NCBI RefSeq assembly: GCF_947494125.1 | Contig: NZ_CANLTU010000002.1 | Location: forward strand, 248,001-312,000 | Reading direction: 5' to 3' | Length of the DNA stretch: 64,000 nucleotides | Source: an uncultured Tenacibaculum sp. | GTDB lineage: Bacteria > Bacteroidota > Bacteroidia > Flavobacteriales > Flavobacteriaceae | Part shown: one piece after another, positions 11,416 through 20,331 of the stretch | How positions within the stretch are numbered: the stretch's first letter is position 1 | How the letters are laid out: the number at the start of each line of letters is the position of its first letter | The notes under the pieces: model-generated | The model's input: only the letters and a program-made list of their open reading frames with translations | What the model was told of the DNA's origin: nothing | The model's database searches: none | Made by a program: the position numbers and the translations under genes

Positions 11416-12732
11416 ATGGAAAATTACGTACCAAACATCTTTTTTGCACTTATTTTAATAGCGGGATTAGGATATTTTGTAATGAATGTTAGAAAGCTTA
11501 TCCGAAACATTAAATTAGGAAAAGATATTGATAGAACAGATCGAAAGCCTGAGCGTTGGAAAAATATGGCAAAAATAGCTTTAGGTCAATATAAAATGGT
11601 ACGTCGCCCACTATCAGGGATATTACATATAGTAGTTTATGTTGGTTTTATTTTAATCAATATAGAAATGTTAGAAATTGTTATCGACGGATTGTTTGGA
11701 ACACATCGTGTTTTTCAACCAATTTTAGGAGATGCAATTTATGGTTTTTTAATCGGTAATTTTGAAGTGTTAGCAGCTTTAGTATTTGTAGCAGTAGTTA
11801 TTTTTTGGTTGCGAAGAAATATAGAAAAAGTGAAGCGTTTTTGGAGCAAAGAAATGACAGGTTGGCCTAAAAACGATGGTAATATTATTTTGTATTTTGA
11901 AATGGTTTTAATGTCATTATTTTTAATAATGAATGCAACAGATGTTAATTTTCAAGAAGCAGGAGCAGGAAACGTAATATCTCAGTTTATAGCACCTTGG
12001 TTTGATGGATATTCTCATGAAACTTTACATACCATTGAAAAAACAGCTTGGTGGGTACATATAGTAGGAATATTAATTTTCTTAAATTATTTATATTACT
12101 CAAAGCATTTACACATTTTATTAGCATTTCCTAATACATTTTATGCAAACTTAAAGCCTAAAGGGCAGTTTAATAATTTAGAAGCAGTTACAAAGGAGGT
12201 AAAAATGATGATGGATCCAGATGCAGATCCATATGCAATGCCAGAAGAAGGAGCAGAAGATGAAGAACCAGCAAAATTTGGGGCATCTGATGTAACAGAT
12301 TTAAACTGGGTGCAGTTAATGAATGCGTATACATGTACAGAATGTGGTCGTTGTACATCATCATGTCCAGCAAATTTAACAGGAAAAGAATTATCGCCTC
12401 GTAAGATAATGATGGATACACGTGACCGTTTAGAAGAAGTAGGAAAGAATATCGATGAAAACGGAGGAGAGTTTAAAGACGATGGTAAACAATTATTAAA
12501 CGATTATATTTCTCCAGAAGAGTTATGGGCATGTACAAGTTGTAATGCATGTGTGCAAGAATGTCCAATAGGAATAGATCCGTTATCAATTATTATGGAA
12601 ATGCGTCGTTATTTGGTAATGGAAGAATCAGCAGCTCCACAAGAGTTAAATATGATGATGACGAATATTGAAAATAACGGAGCACCTTGGCAGTATAGTC
12701 AACAAGATAGATTAAACTGGAAAGACGAATAG
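11416..12732 (+). CDS. membrane-bound 4Fe-4S ferredoxin-type oxidoreductase subunit (HdrD/GlpC-like)
   Basis: The 438-aa protein joins an N-terminal membrane domain of about five helices (residues 1-235, NarI-like, with histidines in HIVVY, HETLH and WWVHI that could hold haem) to a cytosolic dicluster ferredoxin domain. The two cluster motifs are CTECGRCTSSCP near residue 308 and CTSCNACVQECP near residue 374. With the CCG-domain gene that follows it resembles a quinone-linked heterodisulfide-reductase-like electron-transfer complex. The electron donor is unknown; a link to ETF and fatty-acid oxidation is a guess. Confidence 0.85.
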   Translation: MENYVPNIFFALILIAGLGYFVMNVRKLIRNIKLGKDIDRTDRKPERWKNMAKIALGQYKMVRRPLSGILHIVVYVGFILINIEMLEIVIDGLFGTHRVFQPILGDAIYGFLIGNFEVLAALVFVAVVIFWLRRNIEKVKRFWSKEMTGWPKNDGNIILYFEMVLMSLFLIMNATDVNFQEAGAGNVISQFIAPWFDGYSHETLHTIEKTAWWVHIVGILIFLNYLYYSKHLHILLAFPNTFYANLKPKGQFNNLEAVTKEVKMMMDPDADPYAMPEEGAEDEEPAKFGASDVTDLNWVQLMNAYTCTECGRCTSSCPANLTGKELSPRKIMMDTRDRLEEVGKNIDENGGEFKDDGKQLLNDYISPEELWACTSCNACVQECPIGIDPLSIIMEMRRYLVMEESAAPQELNMMMTNIENNGAPWQYSQQDRLNWKDE

Positions 12733-12791
12733 ATTAATCTATTAAAAAGGAAACAAAAAGAAGCATATCAACAATAAAACAATATAAAATT

Positions 12792-13571
12792 ATGAACGTA
12801 CCAACAATGGCAGATATGATGGCTCAAGGAAAACAACCAGAAGTATTATTTTGGGTTGGAGCAGCAGGAAGTTATGATGATAGAGCAAAAAAAATATCCA
12901 AAGCGTTTGTAAAAATATTGGAAAAGGCAAATGTTGATTTTGCTGTGTTGGGTACTGAAGAAAGCTCTACAGGAGATGCTGCAAAGCGAGCAGGAAATGA
13001 GTTTCTATTCCAAATGCAAGCAGTAACCAATATCGAAGTATTAAATGCATACGAAGTAAAAACAATAGTTACTTGCGATCCTCATTCATTCAATACGTTA
13101 AAAAACGAATATCCAGGATTAGGAGGAAATTACGAAGTATATCATCACACACAATATATTAGTAAATTAATACAAGAAGGACGTTTATCTATAGACGATG
13201 CTAATTTAAAAGGAAAACGCTTAACATACCATGATCCTTGCTACTTAGGAAGAGCGAATGATGTATACGAAAGCCCAAGAGAGTTAATTCGTAAGTTAGG
13301 AGTTAAAATGACAGAAATGAAGCGCCATAAATCTACTGCCTTATGTTGTGGAGCTGGAGGAGCACAAATGTTCAAGGAACCAGAAAAAGGTGCTATGGAT
13401 ATTAATGTGTTACGAACAGAGGATGCTTTAGAAACAAATCCACAAATTATTGCTACAGGCTGCCCGTATTGTAATACAATGATGACAGATGGAGTAAAAT
13501 TTAAGCTAAAAGAAGACCAGGTTGTAGTGAAAGATATTGCAGAATTAATAGCAGAAGCAAATAATTTATAA
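12792..13571 (+). CDS. CCG-domain Fe-S protein (HdrB-like subunit)
   Basis: The 259-aa protein has the cysteine-rich CCG domain in its second half: HDPCYLGR, ALCCGAGGAQMF and ATGCPYCNTM. In heterodisulfide reductases this domain holds a noncubane 4Fe-4S cluster, and here one domain is present instead of two. It starts 59 bp after the membrane Fe/S gene and is very probably its partner subunit, on the cytosolic face. A hairpin terminator follows. Confidence 0.87.
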   Translation: MNVPTMADMMAQGKQPEVLFWVGAAGSYDDRAKKISKAFVKILEKANVDFAVLGTEESSTGDAAKRAGNEFLFQMQAVTNIEVLNAYEVKTIVTCDPHSFNTLKNEYPGLGGNYEVYHHTQYISKLIQEGRLSIDDANLKGKRLTYHDPCYLGRANDVYESPRELIRKLGVKMTEMKRHKSTALCCGAGGAQMFKEPEKGAMDINVLRTEDALETNPQIIATGCPYCNTMMTDGVKFKLKEDQVVVKDIAELIAEANNL

Positions 13572-13593
13572 AACAAAATATATTTAAATAGTT

Positions 13594-13622
13594 ATTCCCG
13601 CGAAAGCGGGAATCTTATTTTT
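13594..13622 (+). terminator. hairpin terminator before menA
   Basis: An 8-bp stem ATTCCCGC/GCGGGAAT with GAAA tetraloop is followed by CTTATTTTT. It shares its stem with the terminator at 4856. Confidence 0.75.
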
Positions 13623-13627
13623 AAAGA

Positions 13628-14557
13628 ATGATTAAAAACTATATAAAAGCAGCACGTTTAAGAACTTTACCATTATCAGTATCAGGTATTATTGTAGGAG
13701 CTTCTTTAGGAAATTATGATTATCATTTGTCATTAGGGGGGCTTAGAATGTATTTCCCTGTAATTACAAGTTCAGTTTTCTGGCTAGCCATTTTAACAAC
13801 CATAGGTTTTCAAGTATTATCCAATTTTGCAAATGATTATGGCGATGGAATAAAAGGAACGGATGATAATAGAGAAGGAGAAGCACGTATGGTATCATCA
13901 GGAGCTATTACACCAAAACAAATGAAAATGGCAATGATTGTAACTGGATCCATAACATTAGTAATTGCCTTGTTGCTTATTTATGAAGCTTTTGGAAAAG
14001 ATAATTTTTTATTTTCAACAATTTTCTTAGGGCTAGGGATAGCTTCAATAGTAGCAGCTATAAAATATACAGTAGGTAAATCTGCTTATGGTTATAGTGG
14101 TTTAGGAGACATTTTTGTGTTTGTTTTTTTTGGCTTACTTGCCGTTGTAGGAACCTATTTTTTATATACTAAAGAACTTAATTTTACAATTTTTTTACCA
14201 GCATTTACAGTAGGTTTGCTAAGTACAGCAGTATTGAACTTAAATAATATGCGAGATAGAGTAAACGATGCAAAATCAGGAAAAAATACTTTAGTAGTAA
14301 AGATGGGAGCTAGTGTAGCAAAAAACTATCATTATTTTTTAATTTTTGGATCATTTTTGTTTGCAGTAGTATATGTATTATTAAAATATCAATCATCATT
14401 TCAATTTTTATTCATTATAGCATATTTACCAATACTAAAACATGTGTTTTTTGTGTATAAAAATAAAGAAGAAGCATTATTAGATGGAGAATTAAAAAAG
14501 GTAGCACTAAGCACTTTTTTATTTTCAATACTTTTCGGACTAGGTCAAGTTTTGTAA
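13628..14557 (+). CDS. menA: 1,4-dihydroxy-2-naphthoate polyprenyltransferase
   Basis: MenA attaches the polyprenyl tail to dihydroxynaphthoate in the inner membrane, the penultimate step of menaquinone synthesis. The 309-aa protein has eight or nine hydrophobic segments and the UbiA-family Asp motif NFANDYGDGIKGTDD (near residue 72) and a second one, NLNNMRDRVNDAKSGK (near residue 207). It heads a run of tightly packed genes that also holds menC and menE. Confidence 0.95.
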   Translation: MIKNYIKAARLRTLPLSVSGIIVGASLGNYDYHLSLGGLRMYFPVITSSVFWLAILTTIGFQVLSNFANDYGDGIKGTDDNREGEARMVSSGAITPKQMKMAMIVTGSITLVIALLLIYEAFGKDNFLFSTIFLGLGIASIVAAIKYTVGKSAYGYSGLGDIFVFVFFGLLAVVGTYFLYTKELNFTIFLPAFTVGLLSTAVLNLNNMRDRVNDAKSGKNTLVVKMGASVAKNYHYFLIFGSFLFAVVYVLLKYQSSFQFLFIIAYLPILKHVFFVYKNKEEALLDGELKKVALSTFLFSILFGLGQVL

Positions 14558-14588
14558 ATTGCCTATAAACTAACTTCAGAATATTATT

Positions 14589-15266
14589 ATGAATATTATA
14601 TTTTACGGACATGCATGTTTTGGAATAGAAATCAACGGAACACATGTATTAGTAGACCCATTTATAACTGGAAATCCATTAGCATCGCATATTAATATAG
14701 AGGATCTAAAAGCCGATTATATTTTACTTACGCATGCACATCAAGATCATATATTAGATGTTGAAGTAATAGCAGAACGTACCGGAGCAATCATTGTATC
14801 TAATTATGAAATTGTAATGCATTACGGAGCTAAGAATTTAAAAGGACACCCAGTAAACCATGGAGGTACATTTAAAACTGAGACTTTTTCAGCAAAATAT
14901 GTAAATGCAGTGCATACATCATCTTTCCCAGATGGGAGTTATGGAGGGCAACCAGGTGGTTTTGTAATATCTAATGAAGAAAAATCATTATACATAGCAG
15001 GAGATACAGCAGTTACTATGGATATGAAACTAATACCCATGACTACAAAGTTATCAGCTGCAATTTTCCCAATCGGAGATAACTTTACAATGGGAGTAGA
15101 AGATGCTATAATTGCAAGTAATTTAGTAGAGTGTAACAAAATTATAGGGTGTCATTTTAATACGTTTCCGCCAATTGAAATAAACACCGAAGAAGCTAAA
15201 AATAAGTTTGCAAAAGCAAATAAAGAATTAACTATTTTAGAAATAGGAAAATCATTGACTTTATGA
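14589..15266 (+). CDS. UPF0173 metallo-beta-lactamase-fold hydrolase
   Basis: The 225-aa protein has the MBL zinc motif THAHQDHILD (residues 50-60), an upstream GHACFGIEI start, the metal ligand His in VNAVHTSSFPDG, AGDTA and the C-terminal GCHFNT. This is the layout of the UPF0173 (YtkL) family, whose substrate is not established. It lies 31 bp after menA, and its stop overlaps the next start (ATGA), so it is translated within the menaquinone operon; a role in that pathway is not implied by sequence. Confidence 0.9.
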   Translation: MNIIFYGHACFGIEINGTHVLVDPFITGNPLASHINIEDLKADYILLTHAHQDHILDVEVIAERTGAIIVSNYEIVMHYGAKNLKGHPVNHGGTFKTETFSAKYVNAVHTSSFPDGSYGGQPGGFVISNEEKSLYIAGDTAVTMDMKLIPMTTKLSAAIFPIGDNFTMGVEDAIIASNLVECNKIIGCHFNTFPPIEINTEEAKNKFAKANKELTILEIGKSLTL

Positions 15267-15787
15267 GAAATATGAAAGCAGTAAAAATAGTTTTAGGAGT
15301 TGTAACCACGTTAATAATCGTGTTTTTATTAACAGGATTAATAGTTACAGACGTAAAATATACAGCAGAGATTGAAATTGAAAAACCTATAGAAAAGGTT
15401 TTTGAAGATTTTCAGAATGTGGAGTTGATGAAAAAATGGTTGCCAGAAATTAAATCTATAGAGCCAATTGAAGTAAAAGAAGGGGTTATTGGTAGTACCT
15501 ATAAAATGGTAGTTACTAATCAAGGGCAAGAAATTGTGATGATAGAAAAAATAACTGATTTTGTTCAGAATAAAAAAATGACTTTTCAATTTGATTCAGA
15601 TCAAATGATTAAAATTGATGATTATAACTTTATAGCAAATGGTAACACTACAAAAATGGTGCAAAATTGTACTGTAAACAGTAAGTCATATATTATGGGG
15701 TGTTTATTTCCTTATTTTAAAGGATCACTTAAAGATTTAAGTTTAAGTTATATGAACCGATTTAAAAAAGAAGTGGAGAAAAATTGA
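15263..15787 (+). CDS. SRPBCC family protein with N-terminal membrane anchor
   Basis: The 174-aa protein has one N-terminal hydrophobic helix (VVTTLIIVFLLTGLIV) followed by a START/Bet v1-like fold beginning YTAEIEIEKPIEKVFEDFQN and ending in the helix SYMNRFKKEVEKN. Such domains bind hydrophobic ligands. It overlaps the MBL gene by four bases and menC by four bases. Confidence 0.82.
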   Translation: MRNMKAVKIVLGVVTTLIIVFLLTGLIVTDVKYTAEIEIEKPIEKVFEDFQNVELMKKWLPEIKSIEPIEVKEGVIGSTYKMVVTNQGQEIVMIEKITDFVQNKKMTFQFDSDQMIKIDDYNFIANGNTTKMVQNCTVNSKSYIMGCLFPYFKGSLKDLSLSYMNRFKKEVEKN

Positions 15788-16821
15788 TAACAGCAACGTA
15801 CCATAAATATATTCTGAATTTTAAGCAAGCTAGTGGAACTTCACGAGGAATTTTAAGAACCAAAGAAACATGGTTCTTAATAGTATCAGAAGGAGAAAAA
15901 AAAGGAATTGGCGAATGTGGTCTGTTTAGAGGCTTAAGTATAGATGACAGACCAGATTATGAAGAAAAACTCCAATGGGTTTGTAAAAACATTCATTTAG
16001 GCTTAGAATCTTTATTGGTTGAAATGACAAACTTTCCATCAATTCAATTTGGGTTAGAGCAAGCATTTTTATCATTAAAAGGAAGTAATCCATTTGAATT
16101 ATTTCCATCAAAATTTAGCCAAGGAAAAGAAAATATTTCTATAAATGGATTAATTTGGATGGGAGATAAAACTTTTATGCAACAACAAATAAAAGAGAAG
16201 TTACAGCGAGGTTTTACAACAATTAAAATGAAAATTGGAGCTATTGATTTTAACACAGAAATAGAATTGTTGAAATCGATAAGAAAAGAATTTTCATCAG
16301 AAGAAATAGAATTACGAGTGGATGCAAATGGAGCTTTTAGTCCAAATAATGCATTAGAGAAATTAAAACAATTGTCAGAATTAGAAATGCATTCTATAGA
16401 ACAACCTATAAAGCAAGGACAATGGCAAGAAATGGCAAACTTGTGTGAAAAAACACCCTTAGCAATAGCGTTAGATGAAGAGTTAATTGGAGTTTTTTCA
16501 AAAGAAGAAAAAGAAAAATGTATTGAAACAATACAGCCACAGTATATTATTTTAAAGCCTAGTTTAGTAGGAGGCTTTAAAGGAAGTGAAGAATGGATTT
16601 CAATAACAAAAAAATACAATGCAGATAATTGGATAACATCAGCATTAGAAAGTAATATAGGTTTAAACGCAATAGCACAATGGACGTATATTTTACAAAA
16701 TAAATTACCACAAGGATTAGGAACAGGAAGTTTATTTACTAATAATTTTGAAAGTCCATTGGAAGTAATAAATGGAAGTTTAGGATACAATAGTAAAAAA
16801 GAATGGAAATTTAATTTATAA
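15784..16821 (+). CDS. menC: o-succinylbenzoate synthase
   Basis: MenC dehydrates SHCHC to o-succinylbenzoate in menaquinone synthesis and belongs to the enolase superfamily. The 345-aa product has the N-terminal FKQASGTSRGILRTKETWF, the catalytic lysine loop TIKMKIGAI (near residue 145), metal ligands in RVDANGAF, SIEQPI and LDEEL, and the second lysine in YIILKPSLVGG. The start is TTG overlapping the upstream TGA stop; no ATG is nearby and homologues begin at this point, so translation probably depends on coupling. Confidence 0.92.
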   Translation: MITATYHKYILNFKQASGTSRGILRTKETWFLIVSEGEKKGIGECGLFRGLSIDDRPDYEEKLQWVCKNIHLGLESLLVEMTNFPSIQFGLEQAFLSLKGSNPFELFPSKFSQGKENISINGLIWMGDKTFMQQQIKEKLQRGFTTIKMKIGAIDFNTEIELLKSIRKEFSSEEIELRVDANGAFSPNNALEKLKQLSELEMHSIEQPIKQGQWQEMANLCEKTPLAIALDEELIGVFSKEEKEKCIETIQPQYIILKPSLVGGFKGSEEWISITKKYNADNWITSALESNIGLNAIAQWTYILQNKLPQGLGTGSLFTNNFESPLEVINGSLGYNSKKEWKFNL

Positions 16822-16823
16822 AG

Positions 16824-17753
16824 ATGAATTTTATACAACAAGCTTATAAAGGAAGAAATGATTGGTTTTATTACTTAGCAGTACTATTTTTAGTATTGTT
16901 TTGTTGGCAATTTATAGGGGTAATACCTTTGGCTATAACAGCAGTATTGCATGCTGAAAATATGAGTGAGTTTGCCAGTGCAGCTAATGATAATTTTATG
17001 AGTTTAGGAATAAATAAAAACTTGTTTTTATTTATGATGATCGTAATGTTTGCAATAGGTTTGGTATCCTTATTATATGCCGTAAAATATATACATAAGA
17101 GAGCAATTAAAACACTTGTTACAAGTAGAGATAAAATTGATTGGAAACGTTTTTGGTTCGGATTTATTACTTGGGGAATAGTTGCAGTAATAGTAATATC
17201 ATTAGGTGTTTTTTTAGAACCAGAAAGTTATACTTGGAATTTTAAACCAATACCATTTTTTACTTTAGTAGCAGTATCTTTTTTGTTTTTACCATTGCAA
17301 ACAAGCTTTGAAGAATTATTGTTTAGAGGTTACTTGATGCAAGGAATTGGAACTTGGTTTAAAAATAGATGGATGCCTTTAATAATCACATCAGTAGCGT
17401 TTGGTTTATTACATGGAGCAAATCCAGAAGTTGAAAAATTAGGGTATATTTCAATGGTATTTTATATAGGAACAGGGTTCTTTTTTGGAATAACCACTTT
17501 AATGGATGAAGGAACCGAACTCGCTTTAGGCTTACATGCTATAAATAATATTGTAGCAGCTTTTTTAGTAACTACAGACTGGACTGTTTTTCAAACTGAT
17601 GCTTTGTTTATAGATACTTCAGAACCATCGGTAGGAATAGAAATGTTTTTACCAGTTTTTGTGTTGTATCCATTAATGTTAGTGTTGTTTTCAAAGAAAT
17701 ATGGTTGGGGAAACTGGAAAGAAAAATTGTTTGGTAAAATAGAAAACCATTAG
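16824..17753 (+). CDS. CPBP family intramembrane glutamic endopeptidase (CAAX/Abi)
   Basis: The 309-aa inner-membrane protein has about eight hydrophobic segments and the family motifs FEELLFRGYL (the catalytic EExxxR), FGLLHGANPE and LHAINN. Members act as membrane proteases or bacteriocin-immunity-like proteins. It begins two bases after menC and ends three bases before menE, so it is part of the operon. Its substrate is unknown; placement inside a menaquinone operon is common in Flavobacteriia and need not mean a shared pathway. Confidence 0.9.
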   Translation: MNFIQQAYKGRNDWFYYLAVLFLVLFCWQFIGVIPLAITAVLHAENMSEFASAANDNFMSLGINKNLFLFMMIVMFAIGLVSLLYAVKYIHKRAIKTLVTSRDKIDWKRFWFGFITWGIVAVIVISLGVFLEPESYTWNFKPIPFFTLVAVSFLFLPLQTSFEELLFRGYLMQGIGTWFKNRWMPLIITSVAFGLLHGANPEVEKLGYISMVFYIGTGFFFGITTLMDEGTELALGLHAINNIVAAFLVTTDWTVFQTDALFIDTSEPSVGIEMFLPVFVLYPLMLVLFSKKYGWGNWKEKLFGKIENH

Positions 17754-17756
17754 CTA

Positions 17757-18821
17757 TTGAAGAATACTAGTTTTCATAGCAGTTTTAAATTAAATGGAAA
17801 ATCGTTTTCTGAAGAAAATGATTTGCTAGTTTATTCAAAAGAAATCTCAGAATCATTATATCGTTTTTTAAACGATTGGTTTAATACCAATGATTATGTA
17901 ATAGTACAAACATCAGGGTCTACAGGAACACCAAAACCTATCAAGCTTAAAAAAGAGTTTATGAAGAACTCAGCGATAGCTACAGGAGCATTTTTTAAGT
18001 TAAAAGAAGGTGCCACAGCATTATTATGTTTATCAACCGATTATATAGCAGGGAAAATGATGTTGATAAGAGCTTTAACATTGGGTTGGGAAATAGATGT
18101 AGTGTTACCAGTTTCAAATCCTTTAGAGGAGTTAAAAAAGGAATATGATTTTTCAGCGATGGTTCCACTTCAATTAAGAAATTCTTTAAAAGAGTTGTCA
18201 AAAATAGATACCTTAATTGTTGGAGGAGGAGTGGTTTCAAATGATTTAGTTAATATTATTCAAAAGAAGCCTACAAAAATATATGCTACTTATGGAATGA
18301 CTGAAACTATTACACATGTAGCAGTAAAAAAACTCAATCAAATTAGTAACACTTCAAGTAAAGTTGAAAGTTCTATATACAAGGCACTTCCAAATGTAAA
18401 ATTCACGCAAGATTCACGTAACTGTTTGGTAATTGAAGCATCAAGAGTAACAGACGAGATAATAATAACAAACGATGTAGTTAAACTAGAATCTAATACA
18501 GAATTTGAATGGTTGGGACGTTTTGATAATGTAATTAATTCTGGTGGGATAAAATTACATCCAGAAAGAATAGAGGAGAAGTTATCAAAAATAATTCAAG
18601 AGCGTTTTTTTGTAACTGGGGTATCGGATACAATTTTAGGAGAGAAATTAATTTTAATTATTGAAGGTAAAAAGAAAAAAATTACTCTTGATAATGTAAA
18701 AGAATTTTCTAAATATGAAATACCGAAGGAAATCTATTTTATAGATAAGTTTATAGAAACAGAAACAAAAAAAATTCAACGAAAGAAAACAGTAAGCATA
18801 CTACTTAAGGCTTTAAAGTAA
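17757..18821 (+). CDS. menE: o-succinylbenzoate-CoA ligase (AMP-forming)
   Basis: MenE activates o-succinylbenzoate to its CoA thioester. At 354 aa this is the short Bacteroidetes form. It has the ATP-binding P-loop-like TSGSTGTPKPIKL (near residue 55), the YATYGMTETITHVA adenylate motif, WLGRFDNVINSGGIKLHPE and a short C-terminal domain with catalytic Lys in TKKIQRKKT. Translation appears to start at TTG three bases after the CPBP stop. It closes the menaquinone operon. Confidence 0.9.
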   Translation: MKNTSFHSSFKLNGKSFSEENDLLVYSKEISESLYRFLNDWFNTNDYVIVQTSGSTGTPKPIKLKKEFMKNSAIATGAFFKLKEGATALLCLSTDYIAGKMMLIRALTLGWEIDVVLPVSNPLEELKKEYDFSAMVPLQLRNSLKELSKIDTLIVGGGVVSNDLVNIIQKKPTKIYATYGMTETITHVAVKKLNQISNTSSKVESSIYKALPNVKFTQDSRNCLVIEASRVTDEIIITNDVVKLESNTEFEWLGRFDNVINSGGIKLHPERIEEKLSKIIQERFFVTGVSDTILGEKLILIIEGKKKKITLDNVKEFSKYEIPKEIYFIDKFIETETKKIQRKKTVSILLKALK

Positions 18822-18852
18822 ACTGATTTCAAAGCTAAAAAACTTTTAATTT

Positions 18853-18951
18853 TTAGAAAAAAGAAAAGAAGTTATCATTTTGAAAACTCCTCTTCTTATA
18901 ACTAACTAATCAATCAAATTGTTTATAATAAAAAAGAAAAAACTTTTAATT
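18853..18951 (-). ncRNA. variable-loop small RNA family, copy a
   Basis: Reading leftwards, the unit begins after a -7 box (TATCTTTG) at 18965-18958, contains the conserved TTGATTGATTAGTTAGTTAT-like tail near 18900-18920, and ends in an AAGAAGT-type stem and T-rich run near 18855. This copy has the weakest stem of the seven. No start codon with a meaningful frame is present. Confidence 0.5.
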
Positions 18952-18957
18952 ATAAAT

Positions 18958-19023
18958 CAAAGATACTATAGATTAGAATGTGATTTTTTTTAATTAGATG
19001 AGTAAAGCATTCGTAAAGATGAA
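18958..19023 (-). promoter_or_regulatory. direct-repeat promoter of RNA copy a
   Basis: On the plus strand: CAAAGATA (-7 box complement), 29 nt, TAGATGAG, 13 nt, AAGATGAA. Spacing is within one base of the other copies. Confidence 0.55.
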
Positions 19024-19046
19024 ATACATTTTTTTACAAACGAAGT

Positions 19047-19068
19047 AAAAAAAAGCTCCCGAAGGAGC
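19047..19068 (-). terminator. leftward terminator, GCTCC-CGAA-GGAGC type
   Basis: A 5-bp GC-rich stem with a CGAA loop is followed on the minus strand by eight T. A -7 box (TACATTTG) at 19190-19183 could start a transcript of about 130 nt ending here. The same terminator type recurs at 19278, 32131 and 38266. Confidence 0.6.
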
Positions 19069-19277
19069 ACACATCCAATTATGGAAAATAAAATAAATTA
19101 TCAAAATTTTAGCCGGGGGTAAGTTTACAATTCGATAATCTATATTATAATTAACTATTTAAGGGGTGAATTAATTACTATACAAATGTATGATGTAGAT
19201 TAAATAAAATGTAGAATGAAGTGTAAGTGAAGTAGCTATTTTGAGCATAAATTTTATATTCAAAAATACTACACATA

Positions 19278-19299
19278 ATAAAAGGCTCCCTAAGGAGCC
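19278..19299 (-). terminator. leftward terminator, GGCTCC-CTAA-GGAGCC type
   Basis: A 6-bp stem with CTAA loop and T-run on the minus strand. A -7 box complement CAAACTTA lies just upstream (about 19323), predicting a transcript of only about 40 nt. Confidence 0.5.
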
Positions 19300-19465
19300 C
19301 ATACACAAGGGAATAATAAAACCAAACTTATAATTTAAATTTAGAGAGAATTTGATTAGAAAAAAGAAATGTTAGTTAAAGGGTTTTTTAGACTAGGTGA
19401 ACGGGAAGAAACTTATGATAAAGTAGAAAATATAAATGTATTTTACCTGTTATAAATAATAGTAT

Positions 19466-19552
19466 ATATAAAGAAAAGAAGTAATCTCTCCCCAAAGATA
19501 CTTCTTTTCAATAATCGTTTTAAACTTTATATAGAGCCCCTCAAACTCTATA
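19466..19552 (-). ncRNA. variable-loop small RNA family, copy b
   Basis: The terminator stem GAAAAGAAGT/ACTTCTTTTC (19473-19509) encloses a loop that includes TTTGGGGAG on the minus strand and is followed by a T-rich run. The segment between promoter and hairpin differs from the other copies, so copy b shares promoter and terminator but not the body. Confidence 0.55.
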
Positions 19553-19558
19553 CGTAGA

Positions 19559-19625
19559 TAAAGGTAATAGGATATTAGATTTATTGAGATAATAATTAGG
19601 TGAATTGAAAGAAGGTTTAGATGAA
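19559..19625 (-). promoter_or_regulatory. direct-repeat promoter of RNA copy b
   Basis: Plus-strand order: TAAAGGTA, exactly 30 nt, TAGGTGAA (19597), exactly 13 nt, TAGATGAA (19618). Confidence 0.65.
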
Positions 19626-19796
19626 ATGTAAGTTACTTCAAGTAAAAGGGGAATTAAGAATAAAAAGAGTTAATCAAAATAAAAAAAGTCATCACGATCG
19701 TCATCATCTTAAAAATGAAGGTTAATGTCATCACTATTAGATTTGTTTTTATTTAAGAAAACATTATAAACAAAGGCTATATAACGTATAATTAAA

Positions 19797-19830
19797 AATA
19801 AAAGCGAACCTAGGTTCGCTTTTATTTTTA
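19797..19830 (-). terminator. terminator of the 53-aa double-glycine peptide gene
   Basis: The palindrome AAAGCGAACC-TA-GGTTCGCTTT is flanked by A/T runs on both sides and directly follows the peptide stop codon. Confidence 0.85.
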
Positions 19831-19989
19831 TAGACAGACAGAATCCATTGGAAGTGCACATAAGATACCTCCCCATTCACCTCCACATCTAAGACACTCT
19901 TCTTCATTTGTTGGCCAAAAGCCACCTTTAATAGTTTTTTGTTCTGATTTATTTAAAATAGAACCTAAGTTTGAAATATTTTTTAACAT
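19828..19989 (-). CDS. double-glycine leader peptide 1 (53 aa, 4 Cys core)
   Basis: The 53-aa product starts at ATG 19989 with the shared leader MLKNISNLGS...LNKSEQK and ends the leader in IKGG, a double-glycine cleavage-type site. The 30-residue core is FWPTNEEECLRCGG onward and holds four Cys. An upstream in-frame start would add eight residues but lies beside the -7 box, so it is rejected. The gene has its own promoter with the ACCKTA dyad and its own terminator. Double-glycine leaders are normally removed by C39-peptidase ABC exporters, none of which is in the window. It may be a bacteriocin, signal or other RiPP precursor; function unknown. Confidence 0.75.
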   Translation of the reverse strand: MLKNISNLGSILNKSEQKTIKGGFWPTNEEECLRCGGEWGGILCALPMDSVCL

Positions 19990-20010
19990 AATGAGAAATT
20001 TTAAGTTCCT

Positions 20011-20067
20011 CAAACTTATGTAAAAAAGAGTAAGAATAGCTTCATAAAACCGTAATATAAGTAAGGT
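20011..20067 (-). promoter_or_regulatory. dyad-operator promoter of peptide 1
   Basis: Plus-strand order: CAAACTTA (-7 box TAAGTTTG on the minus strand, 20011-20018), 29 nt, then A plus the dyad ACCGTA-N7-TAAGGT at 20049-20067, with a further TCCTTA half-site 22 bp from the first ACC. No -33 TTTG is visible, suggesting activation through the dyad. Confidence 0.7.
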
Positions 20068-20099
20068 AAATCCTTATTTAATTTGAAGTTAGAGATTAT

Positions 20100-20197
20100 T
20101 AAAAAAGAGAAAAGAAGTTATCATTTCAGACACTTCTTTTCTATTCACTCCCCCAAAATATATATTTTAATATTTTATTTATATCAATGTTTTAATT
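20100..20197 (-). ncRNA. variable-loop small RNA family, copy c
   Basis: A perfect 11-bp terminator stem AGAAAAGAAGT/ACTTCTTTTCT (20108-20142) is followed leftwards by a T-rich run. The conserved ACTAACTAATCAATC tail present in other copies is replaced here by ATTCACTCCCCC-type sequence, so the body has diverged. Confidence 0.55.
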
Positions 20198-20203
20198 ATA
20201 CAG

Positions 20204-20270
20204 TAAAAGTAACTATAAGAAAGAGTCTGTTTTTTTATAATTAGGTAAAGAGAATTAAAGTATAGGTGAG
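20204..20270 (-). promoter_or_regulatory. direct-repeat promoter of RNA copy c
   Basis: Plus-strand order: TAAAAGTA, exactly 30 nt, TAGGTAAA (20242), exactly 13 nt, TAGGTGAG (20263). Confidence 0.6.
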
Positions 20271-20331
20271 AAGCAAATCTTTATAGTTGAAGATAATTAT
20301 TGGTCGTAAGAGTTTTCAAAACTGTTATAAA

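Larger units (their letters stand above)
18822..19827. other. 1-kb gene-free stretch with several short leftward transcription units
   Basis: No open frame with recognisable protein content is present. The stretch holds two copies of the variable-loop RNA family (18853 and 19466), two more hairpin-plus-T-run terminators pointing left (19047 and 19278), and -7 boxes CAAATGTA at 19183 and CAAACTTA near 19323 (minus-strand TAnnTTTG). A GTCATCA direct repeat around a CGATCG core near 19690 has no assigned role. Confidence 0.6.

Noticed and set aside
13594-13622. Dispersed REP-like element (shared ATTCCCGC stem with 4856)
   Set aside because: Only two copies, both directly behind genes with T-rich tails; a simple terminator explains them.
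19687-19735. GTCATCA direct repeats around CGATCG
   Set aside because: Only three short matches without promoter context; no structure or gene could be supported.
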